From Chitinophagaceae bacterium (GTDB lineage: Bacteria; Bacteroidota; Bacteroidia; Chitinophagales; Chitinophagaceae), in contig CANCKV010000220.1 of assembly GCA_947378615.1 (NCBI GenBank), positions 1 through 6,117 of the forward strand: a stretch of DNA of 6,117 nucleotides. Direction: 5' to 3'. Under the pieces are notes generated by a model. That model was not told the origin of the DNA. It ran no database searches and was given only the letters and a program-made list of their open reading frames with translations. Of this stretch, positions 1 through 5,774 are shown in pieces. The position numbers were made by a program, and so were the translations under genes. Position 1 is the first letter of the stretch, and the number at the start of each line of letters is the position of its first letter.

Positions 1-666
1 GATTGGATGAAGGAACATAAGGATGAACTAACTGCATTGCAAATATTCTATAATCAACCGTATCGCAGGCGCGAGATAACGCATACAATGATTAAGGAAA
101 TTTTGGAAATATTAAAAACCGAAAAACCATTATTGGCACCAATGAATGTATGGCGTGCATACAATACAATTGATAATACAAATCATATTGTTTCCGCCGT
201 AGGGACAGGTCGCGACCTGTCCTTACAACGTGACCTGTCCCTACAACGCGACCCATCCTTACAACGCAACCTGTCCCTACAACGCGCGCCATCCCTACAA
301 CACGACCCATCCCTACAACGCGACCCATCCCTACAATCGTCATTATCCGAAATGATGATGTTGGTTTCATTAATTCGTAGAATTACGGGCATTGATAATG
401 TATTGACACCTTATGATAAAATAGTGGATAAGAATTTTCAGGATTGGGTATTTAAAAAGCAGGCAGGTACTATTAAGTTTAATGAGGAGCAAATGCAGTG
501 GTTGCGGATGATAAAGGATTATGTGGTGAGTAGTTTTCATATTGAAAGGGATGATTTTGATTTAAACCCCTTTAATGCACAAGGTGGATTGGGCAAGATG
601 TGGCAATTGTTTGGTGAAAACACCGACGAAATTATTAACGAATTAAATGAAGCGTTGGCTGCATAA
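1..666 (+). CDS. hsdR: Type I restriction enzyme R subunit (HsdR), C-terminal part, 5' end outside window
   Basis: This is the C-terminal end of the ATP-dependent translocase/endonuclease subunit of a type I restriction-modification complex. The frame is open to base 1 (Asp-Trp before the first Met at 7), and the protein reads from the start like the interior of HsdR, so the Met at 7 is probably not the real start. The nuclease and helicase motor lie upstream and are not seen. Numbering from Met 7, residues about 120-219 match the EcoEI-type HsdR C-terminal domain: an FNEEQMQWLRMIKDYV helix starting at F158, a QGGLGK turn (G193-G196), then WQLFG and a final INELNEAL helix. This domain is thought to hold HsdR to the methylase core. 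Residues 69-110 are a low-complexity insert of seven six-residue repeats, described separately. The stop overlaps the hsdS start by one base (TAATG), which suggests translational coupling. The family call rests on recalled sequence patterns. Confidence 0.9.
   Translation, partial: DWMKEHKDELTALQIFYNQPYRRREITHTMIKEILEILKTEKPLLAPMNVWRAYNTIDNTNHIVSAVGTGRDLSLQRDLSLQRDPSLQRNLSLQRAPSLQHDPSLQRDPSLQSSLSEMMMLVSLIRRITGIDNVLTPYDKIVDKNFQDWVFKKQAGTIKFNEEQMQWLRMIKDYVVSSFHIERDDFDLNPFNAQGGLGKMWQLFGENTDEIINELNEALAA
199..226. repeat. 28-bp near-perfect palindrome at the head of the tandem array
   Basis: The 12-base left arm gtagggacaggt (199-210) and right arm acctgtccttac (215-226) are reverse complements except for one G/T position. 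They flank the self-complementary centre cgcg (211-214). The right arm is part of the first 18-bp repeat, so the array looks like repeated copies of the right half of this palindrome. It resembles dispersed palindromic repeats I recall from Bacteroidota genomes, but I cannot search to confirm this. Confidence 0.85.
211..336 (+). repeat. Seven in-frame 18-bp tandem repeats inside hsdR
   Basis: Seven consecutive 18-bp units start at 211, 229, 247, 265, 283, 301 and 319. The consensus is close to cgcgacc(tg/ca)tcc(c/t)tacaa. Each encodes one six-residue unit of the form (R/H)(D/N/A)(L/P)SLQ, so the array adds 42 residues (69-110 from Met 7) without breaking the frame. It sits between NTNHIVSAV and the C-terminal HsdR domain, where a flexible linker is expected. 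The units differ by a few bases each. The array is visibly more GC-rich than the sequence around it, which suggests an inserted and then amplified element. Confidence 0.93.
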
Positions 667-1844
667 TGAGTGAGATTAAGGATATACCTAAGCATTGGGA
701 GATAAGGAAGTTGGGGGAAGTGTGTGAAATATTTGCTGGTGGGGATGTACCTAAAGATAATTTTTCATTAACACCTAGTGATAAATATCAAATTCCGATA
801 TATGCGAATGGAGAAAAGAACAAAGGGCTATATGGATACACCGATATTGCGAAAGTCATAACACCAAGTGTTACAATATCTGCAAGAGGAACAATAGGCT
901 TTGCTTTGGTTAGAAATAAACCATTTTTCCCAATAGTCAGATTAATTGTGCTAAATCCCAATAAGACTTTAGATGTTTCTTTTCTAAAATATGCAATTGA
1001 TAATAGTAAAATCAAACATACAGGTTCGTCGATTCCACAATTAACTGTTCCTGTCGTGAAAACAATAACAATCCTTCTCCCCCCACTCCCCGAACAACAA
1101 GCAATAGTAGCCAAAATAGAAGAGTTATTAAGTGAATTAGATAATGGCAAACAACAACTGCTAACAGCACAACAGCAATTGAAAGTGTATAGGCAAAGTT
1201 TGTTGAAATGGGCGTTTGAAGGAAAGTTGACGAATGGTACTAAAAATTGGAAATCATTAAAATTAAAAGATGCATCTATTAAAATTGTTGTTGGTTATGT
1301 TGGTCCGGTCGCAGAACATATCGTTAAATCAGGAGGTGTTAAATTTTTAAGTACCACCCACATAGGTGAAAATGAATTTCTTAATCACGAAATAAGAGAG
1401 GTTTCTAATGTATTTAATGAAAAAAATAAAAAATCTCAAGTAATTCCTGGAGATATATTAATTGCAAGGCATGGTGATTCTGGAAAAGCTTGTATTGTAC
1501 CTGATATAATTCAATTTGCCCAGGTCTCAAATGCTGTTATACTTCGTCCAAATCCTGAAATAATTTCATCAAAATTCATTTGTTACAGACTTAATGCAGA
1601 ACGACAGCGAATGCAAAAAATGAAAGTTGGAGGTGTTTTTCAAGTTGTAAATACAAAATCAATGGAATCATTCATACTATCTATTCCAGCAATTGAAGAA
1701 CAACAACTTATCGTTTCAGAATTAGAGAGCAAACTAACGGTATGCGATAAAATAGAAGAAACGATTAGCCAAAGTTTGCAACAGGCAGAAACATTAAGGC
1801 AGAGTATATTGAAGAAGGCGTTTGAGGGGAGGTTGGTTAATTAA
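666..1844 (+). CDS. hsdS: Type I restriction-modification specificity subunit (HsdS)
   Basis: HsdS determines which bipartite DNA sequence the type I methylase and restriction complex recognises. At 392 residues it has the usual full length and two-part layout. The first target-recognition domain spans about residues 8-136 (opening IPKHWEIRKLGEVCEIFAGG). It is followed by a conserved helical spacer starting LLPPLPEQQAIV (137-148) and ending LLKWAFEGKLTN (179-190). The second recognition domain spans about 194-338, followed by the second spacer starting IPAIEEQQLIV (340-350) and ending ILKKAFEGRLVN (381-392). The two PxxEQQ-type motifs and coiled-coil spacers are typical of Methylase_S proteins. 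The ATG shares a base with the hsdR stop, so the two genes form an operon. The second recognition domain is noticeably more AT-rich than the conserved spacers, consistent with domain exchange. The target sequence cannot be predicted from this alone. Confidence 0.95.
   Translation: MSEIKDIPKHWEIRKLGEVCEIFAGGDVPKDNFSLTPSDKYQIPIYANGEKNKGLYGYTDIAKVITPSVTISARGTIGFALVRNKPFFPIVRLIVLNPNKTLDVSFLKYAIDNSKIKHTGSSIPQLTVPVVKTITILLPPLPEQQAIVAKIEELLSELDNGKQQLLTAQQQLKVYRQSLLKWAFEGKLTNGTKNWKSLKLKDASIKIVVGYVGPVAEHIVKSGGVKFLSTTHIGENEFLNHEIREVSNVFNEKNKKSQVIPGDILIARHGDSGKACIVPDIIQFAQVSNAVILRPNPEIISSKFICYRLNAERQRMQKMKVGGVFQVVNTKSMESFILSIPAIEEQQLIVSELESKLTVCDKIEETISQSLQQAETLRQSILKKAFEGRLVN
1197..1235 (+). repeat. 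hsdS conserved-region repeat, copy 1
   Basis: This 39-bp segment encodes SLLKWAFEGKLTN at the end of the central HsdS spacer. By my count 28 of 39 bases match the segment at 1803-1841 that ends the gene. Such paired conserved regions are known sites for recombination that exchanges HsdS recognition domains. Confidence 0.7.
1803..1841 (+). repeat. hsdS conserved-region repeat, copy 2
   Basis: This segment encodes SILKKAFEGRLVN, the last 13 residues of HsdS, and is the direct-repeat partner of 1197-1235, 606 bp downstream. Its last codons also resemble the 20-bp segment at 5571-5590 behind the hsdM fragment. Confidence 0.7.
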
Positions 1845-1859
1845 AATAAATGGAATAAA

Positions 1860-3056
1860 ATGTTTCAGATTAAAATAAATAAAAATATAAAACTTGATGA
1901 AGTTGATCAATTGTATACACAATTGATTCAGCATATTAAATTGGATATTACTGTAGATGTGCATATACCCACCGAGCTCAGTATTAGTTATGTTGGATTA
2001 GTGCCAAGTCTATATCAGTTTGTTTTTACTTGGATGAGATATGAAAAGTCCGGTAAACTATTACTAGATATTGAAAAACCTGATAAAACCGATTTTAATA
2101 AATTATATGAGAATGAATTAATTTTCCCTTTAGTCTGCTTGGTGTGGAATAAAAATGAAGTATTTGATACAGAAGGAAATGTTAATCTTAGAGGCTATCT
2201 AAAAGATTTTAATAGAATATATTTCAATAACATGAAAGCAGTAATAGCCCAGAAGAACTGGAAACTATTACTCACGAATTTTGACCATTTATCTGAAGAC
2301 CAAGGAATTCTACCTTGCTTTGAAATGAATGGGGCATTTATAGCAAATGAAACATCGCTCTCTAATAATTTAAAAGGAGGAATATATCAACTTCTAGGAT
2401 ATTCAAAAGATGTTCAGAAATCCTATGAAGAAATAAAAGGCTCACTGATGGGGATGGTCTATGAGTTAATGAAGAATACATTTGAATGGGGGAATAAAGA
2501 CGAAAACAATGTTCCTCTAGACCCAAGTATAAGAGGGCTTTTAATAAAATTTTACAAAAAGAAACGAAAAACGCTTATAGACGAATTTAAATCACACAAT
2601 GGTCTTATTACATACTTTAAGAGTGACACTTTAACGGAAAACAGTTTAAATGAGCTATACTTCCTAGAGATTGATGTTTTTGATAGTGGGATTGGATTTG
2701 TAAAAAAATTCAAATCGCTAAATCCAACCGAAAACTTAAATGATATTGACATTATTAAAAAATGTTTGATTAAACATAATACGTCTGCGAAAGGCTTGGA
2801 AAAAGATGACAAGGGAATTGGCTTAGATAGAATTTTAAACTTACTTGATGGCAAAGGATTCCTAAGGATAAAAACAGGAAACAATACCCTTTATAGAAAT
2901 CTAATTAGCCACAGATACAAAAAAATTGAGAAGGAATCAATCTCAGACATGGAGCTGTTTGATTGGAAAAATCACAGTAATGAAACCTACACTGATTATT
3001 CATTTGCTAATGGTAGCGTAATCACAATTATTTATCCAATATCCTTTAATTTATAA
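1860..3056 (+). CDS. GHKL-fold ATPase (HATPase_c-like), putative defence-associated protein
   Basis: This 398-residue protein has the ordered motifs of a GHKL (gyrase/Hsp90/histidine kinase/MutL) ATP-binding fold. An N-box helix is at MVYELMKNTFEWG, with likely catalytic E202 and Mg-binding N206. A G1 box is at D275-S-G-I-G279 inside LEIDVFDSGIGF. A G2 region runs from NTSAKG (307-312) through KGIGLDRIL, with glycines G319 and G321, and a final strand NGSVITIIYP lies near the C terminus. The N-box to G1 distance (about 70 residues) is longer than usual, with a Lys-rich insert near KKKRK. Residues 1-190 show no domain I can name; a STAS-like fold is possible but weak. There is no phosphoacceptor-His domain, membrane segment or signal peptide, so it is not an ordinary sensor kinase. 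It starts 15 bases after hsdS and ends 1 base before the next gene. The ATPase fold is well supported; its role is inferred. Confidence 0.85.
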   Translation: MFQIKINKNIKLDEVDQLYTQLIQHIKLDITVDVHIPTELSISYVGLVPSLYQFVFTWMRYEKSGKLLLDIEKPDKTDFNKLYENELIFPLVCLVWNKNEVFDTEGNVNLRGYLKDFNRIYFNNMKAVIAQKNWKLLLTNFDHLSEDQGILPCFEMNGAFIANETSLSNNLKGGIYQLLGYSKDVQKSYEEIKGSLMGMVYELMKNTFEWGNKDENNVPLDPSIRGLLIKFYKKKRKTLIDEFKSHNGLITYFKSDTLTENSLNELYFLEIDVFDSGIGFVKKFKSLNPTENLNDIDIIKKCLIKHNTSAKGLEKDDKGIGLDRILNLLDGKGFLRIKTGNNTLYRNLISHRYKKIEKESISDMELFDWKNHSNETYTDYSFANGSVITIIYPISFNL

Positions 3057-3057
3057 A

Positions 3058-5436
3058 ATGAATAACTTTTATATATACGAGTTCAGATATACAAAAACGG
3101 AAAGCGGTAATAATAAAGACATTTCAGCATCGGTTATTTTTTGTGATAGGGAAACTATCAATGAGGATAATTTAAAAGATGAAATTAGGAAGTTCTATCA
3201 AATGAACTATCAAACAGATGAAATTTATGTAATCGGAAGTCAACTTCAAACAAACTTGTTAAAAGAGGTTTTTATTGATAGGCAAGTAGATACGTTTATT
3301 GGAATTCCCAAAAAACAGGAAACTAACTTCTTAGACAGTTTGTACATACTTACTTTTGATAAATGTGGTGTATTAAGTTGTTGTAATGGAAAGAAATTAT
3401 CTAAAGAATTCTTAAACCATTACTTAAACGAAGGGCTACAAAATATTTTTATTTCAAGAGGCGGATTAGTCATATCTGAAGGGTCTCATCATTTTGTATT
3501 CCCATCTGGCAAGCATTGTGATAAATTTTTGCGAACAGGTAATGTTCTTTTAATTAGTTCAGAGATTTATTTTGTTGCATTTGCACTTTTAAACCATTTT
3601 GATGAGAAGATACACGACCAAATATATTGTGATACATCTTCTATTAACAGTGTTGCATTCGCTTTGTCAGAGTTAAAGAATAGGTTTATTCCATTTAAGG
3701 ATCGAAAACAAATTCCTATTGAAAGCTTTAGTTCTTATGATGGTTTATACAAAAATGAGCTGTCCTATTCTAAGAATGCCTTTTTGATAATTTCGGCTTC
3801 TACATCATCAAATATCATTGCTTATATATTGAACAGCCATAAAATGTTAAGTCGTGAGAATATAACTGTTCTCTACTACTTAGGTGATCCAAAAAATTAT
3901 CTTCATATTAAGGATAAGACAATTTGCAACCTTACGTATGATACAAAGAAAAATCCAAGAGGTATACCCTTTATCAAAACATATAAAGTGGATAATTGTG
4001 AGCATTGTAAAAGAGGCTCATACGCTGTTGAAGTAAAAGGAGATGTTTTTCTTTTAGAAAAACCTAAAATCAACCCAATTGTCTTGGGGGTAAAGGATCC
4101 TGAAAAATATTTATCTGGTTTACTTGAACAGTTTAAATCAGTTAAGGGAAAAGAGAATATTTTCAAAGTAAACTACAAGGAGGAATCTAGTTTCAAATAT
4201 GAAACTTATATAAACTTTTATGAAATCCTAGATGGAATAAAGAAAGGTCGTTACCCGAAATATAATCAAAAATTAAATGACTATATAAACCAGTATGTCC
4301 CAAGCAATTTGAAATACATAATTACTCTCAATGATATTGCTTCATCAGAATTAGCGGAATATATTCTAAATAAAATTAAACCAAATTACAAGAAAGCAAA
4401 TCTTCCTGAAACAATTACACAAGATCAGTTAAACAAAATAGACAAAAAATCGGAAGGAACAGCAATAGTAGTCGGCTCTTGTATAGTCAATGGTAAGAAT
4501 CTTTTATTTGTAAGTAGAGCTTTGAGGAAGTTTGATAAGCTTAGAATTATTTATTTTGTTGGTATTTCAAGAACTAAAAACAAAGAATATTTATCATTCC
4601 TGAAAAGTAACCTGAAACAGGGTCAATATGGTGGAGAATCGAATAGTTTTATCGAAGTTGAATCAATATTCTGTAATAACGATTCAAAAAACACATCTTG
4701 GCTTTCTGAGATTAATTTTCTAAATAAATTTATTGATTTTGTAAAAGATGAAGTCACATCTACTCCTCACTTACAATACTTAAAAGACAGAAAGAAACTA
4801 CTTTTAAATAGCCAAGGCGACAAGGATAAGGGTCTTGCTCACAATTTGTTTTATCCAAGATTCTGCAATTCCAAAATTGAGGAATTATGCATACGAAAAA
4901 ACTTTGCATTTTTCAATTTTGACAATTATGATTCAGATGTTTCACAAGCAGATGTTTATTTTACTATTTCAAATATTATTAATACTTTAAGAAATGCAAG
5001 TTCTGTAGCAAACGATGTAAAGTCGGAAAGAACTCTGAAACAATCTGTGTATGTTAGAAATTTAATAGACCCAGCAAATTTCAGCAGATTTAATGACGGA
5101 ATCATTCAATCCTCAATTTTGAGATCTGCATATCCTGAGGAATTATGTTATGGTATTGATAATGATATATCACAAGAAATGATGAACACATTGGAAACAA
5201 TTATCAAGTACTGTGAAGACGAACAAGGTGAAGCACTTATTGAATTTTTATATTCATTGGCAACTAAAAAAATGACATTAAAAAAGATTCATCTGCAAAA
5301 AATAGTAGAACAGCTAAATAAACGATCTGTATTAGATTTAATTATGTTGTTCACAAAATATATAGACAAAAAAGTTCTTAATGAAGAGGAAATAACTTTA
5401 GAGAAACTTTTTCCAAAATCCAAAAAAAGTAAATAG
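3058..5436 (+). CDS. Large protein with two degenerate phosphoribosyltransferase-like regions, partner of the GHKL ATPase
   Basis: This 792-residue soluble protein has no confident known function. Residues about 147-255 resemble an orotate-phosphoribosyltransferase-type region: FPSGKHCDKFLRTGNVL (148-164), then IYCDTSS (D192), then a strand-loop-helix AFLIISASTSSNIIAYIL (241-258) placed like a PRPP-binding loop. A second such loop is GTAIVVGSCIVNGKNLLFVSRAL (467-489, written here across the strand, the loop at G473-K480, and the helix). Both lack the acidic pair of active enzymes. A CEHC pair (C314, C317) lies between them. The C-terminal third has distinct blocks: RKNFAFFNF, SQADVYFT (629-636), NFSRFNDGIIQSSILRSA (674-691) and GEALIEFLYSLA, then a helical tail with a basic end (KSKKSK). 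The ATG is 1 base after the ATPase stop, implying coupled translation. A base-salvage enzyme is an alternative, but the missing acidic residues argue against it. The coding call is sure; the fold call is tentative. Confidence 0.8.
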   Translation: MNNFYIYEFRYTKTESGNNKDISASVIFCDRETINEDNLKDEIRKFYQMNYQTDEIYVIGSQLQTNLLKEVFIDRQVDTFIGIPKKQETNFLDSLYILTFDKCGVLSCCNGKKLSKEFLNHYLNEGLQNIFISRGGLVISEGSHHFVFPSGKHCDKFLRTGNVLLISSEIYFVAFALLNHFDEKIHDQIYCDTSSINSVAFALSELKNRFIPFKDRKQIPIESFSSYDGLYKNELSYSKNAFLIISASTSSNIIAYILNSHKMLSRENITVLYYLGDPKNYLHIKDKTICNLTYDTKKNPRGIPFIKTYKVDNCEHCKRGSYAVEVKGDVFLLEKPKINPIVLGVKDPEKYLSGLLEQFKSVKGKENIFKVNYKEESSFKYETYINFYEILDGIKKGRYPKYNQKLNDYINQYVPSNLKYIITLNDIASSELAEYILNKIKPNYKKANLPETITQDQLNKIDKKSEGTAIVVGSCIVNGKNLLFVSRALRKFDKLRIIYFVGISRTKNKEYLSFLKSNLKQGQYGGESNSFIEVESIFCNNDSKNTSWLSEINFLNKFIDFVKDEVTSTPHLQYLKDRKKLLLNSQGDKDKGLAHNLFYPRFCNSKIEELCIRKNFAFFNFDNYDSDVSQADVYFTISNIINTLRNASSVANDVKSERTLKQSVYVRNLIDPANFSRFNDGIIQSSILRSAYPEELCYGIDNDISQEMMNTLETIIKYCEDEQGEALIEFLYSLATKKMTLKKIHLQKIVEQLNKRSVLDLIMLFTKYIDKKVLNEEEITLEKLFPKSKKSK

Positions 5437-5441
5437 AAAAT

Positions 5442-5570
5442 ATGAGAAACAATACATCAAGCATAATCAGTAAAGTATGGAGTTTTTGCAATCCCCTGCG
5501 AGATATGGGTGTGGGTTATGGAGATTATTTAGAGCAGCTAACTTATTTGCTGTTTTTAAAAGTCGGTTAA
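5442..5570 (+). pseudogene. hsdM: Truncated 5' end of a type I methyltransferase gene (hsdM remnant)
   Basis: This short frame of 42 codons starts 5 bases after the stop of the preceding gene. Its product contains IISKVWSFCNPLRDMGVGYG (8-27) followed by DYLEQLTYLLFLK (28-40), the hallmark start of HsdM proteins, whose N-terminal helical domain normally reads on from FLKMADE. Here it ends in Val-Gly and a stop at 5568-5570. The catalytic domain, with its SAM-binding motif and NPPF motif, is entirely absent, so it cannot be a methylase. Full HsdM is usually around 450-550 residues. The start codon and early residues are intact, so the truncation may be recent, or the stub may still be translated. 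It shows that an hsdM once followed the ATPase/792-residue gene pair, or that the pair was placed in front of it. Confidence 0.85.
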
Positions 5571-5590
5571 GAGAGGTTAGTTTAAAATAA
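5571..5590 (+). other. Possible hsdS 3'-end remnant fused to the hsdM fragment
   Basis: Directly after the hsdM-fragment stop, these 20 bases align with the end of the intact hsdS (1827-1849): gag agg tta gtt taa aataa against ggg agg ttg gtt (aat) taa aataa. By my count 18 of 20 bases match once one codon is gapped. The reading would be ERLV-stop against GRLVN-stop. The match extends past the stop codon. It is short and AT-rich on one side, so chance is possible. Confidence 0.4.
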
Positions 5591-5634
5591 CAAAAATAAA
5601 CACCCCTTTTTTCCTTATTTGCTCAGTTCTATAA

Positions 5635-5662
5635 AAATAAGGCAAATTTATTTTGCTTATTT
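5635..5662. terminator. AT-rich hairpin, possible weak terminator
   Basis: The arm aaataag (5635-5641) pairs with cttattt (5656-5662). Past a bulged G, caaa (5643-5646) pairs with tttg (5652-5655), leaving a 5-base loop. The stem is AT-rich and only loosely followed by T residues, so termination is weakly supported. It lies in the 5591-5774 gap, which otherwise shows no gene I can support. An overlapping alternative stem pairs 5613-5620 with 5635-5642. Confidence 0.25.
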
Positions 5663-5723
5663 TATGGTTTACGAACAAATAAATCGATGCTATTTATTTA
5701 ATCTCATACATAAGCAATTATTA

Positions 5724-5745
5724 AAATTCACAACTTTGTGAATTT
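5724..5745. promoter_or_regulatory. Perfect 10-bp inverted repeat, likely operator of the toxin gene
   Basis: The arm aaattcacaa (5724-5733) and the arm ttgtgaattt (5736-5745) are exact reverse complements around a 2-base centre, ct. The repeat lies about 30-50 bases before the toxin ATG and overlaps the likely -33 region. That is where an autorepressing toxin-antitoxin complex, or its antitoxin, usually binds. The regulator is not identified. Confidence 0.6.
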
Positions 5746-5759
5746 ATCTTATATATTTG
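5736..5759 (+). promoter_or_regulatory. Probable Bacteroidota-type promoter of the toxin gene
   Basis: TATATTTG at 5752-5759 matches the TAnnTTTG -7 consensus of Bacteroidota. A TTG at 5736-5738, inside the inverted repeat, could serve as the -33 element, but the 13-base spacing is shorter than the usual roughly 19-21, so the -33 assignment is weak. Transcription from this box would begin only a few bases before the ATG at 5775, giving a very short leader. Confidence 0.4.
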
Positions 5760-5774
5760 CAACACATTTCACCA

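Noticed and set aside
211..336. CRISPR-like array
   Set aside because: The 18-bp units are directly adjacent with no spacers and keep the hsdR reading frame.
92..392. Two overlapping reverse-strand frames across the hsdR repeat array
   Set aside because: They exist only because the 18-bp repeats stay open in several frames. Their products are Arg/Val/Gly/Cys-rich repeats, and the + strand reading continues a well-matched HsdR.
788..1150. Reverse-strand frame inside hsdS
   Set aside because: It is fully covered by the well-supported hsdS gene and its product resembles no family I know.
2552..2884. Reverse-strand frame inside the GHKL ATPase gene
   Set aside because: It lies opposite the conserved G1 and G2 motifs and has no independent support.
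1860..3056. Sensor histidine kinase or two-component gene
   Set aside because: The ATPase fold is there, but there is no phosphoacceptor-His dimerisation domain, no membrane segment and no response regulator nearby.
3903..4166. Reverse-strand frame inside the 792-residue gene
   Set aside because: It is a shadow of the + strand coding sequence with no recognisable product or start signals.
5613..5642. Stem ccttattt/aaataagg as a rho-independent terminator
   Set aside because: The stem has only 8 AT-rich pairs with a 14-base loop and no T tract after it. It also competes with the hairpin at 5635-5662.
5757..5774. TTG start giving a six-residue longer toxin
   Set aside because: The TTG is part of the probable -7 promoter box, and the ATG at 5775 begins a protein that aligns with the usual HigB N-terminus.
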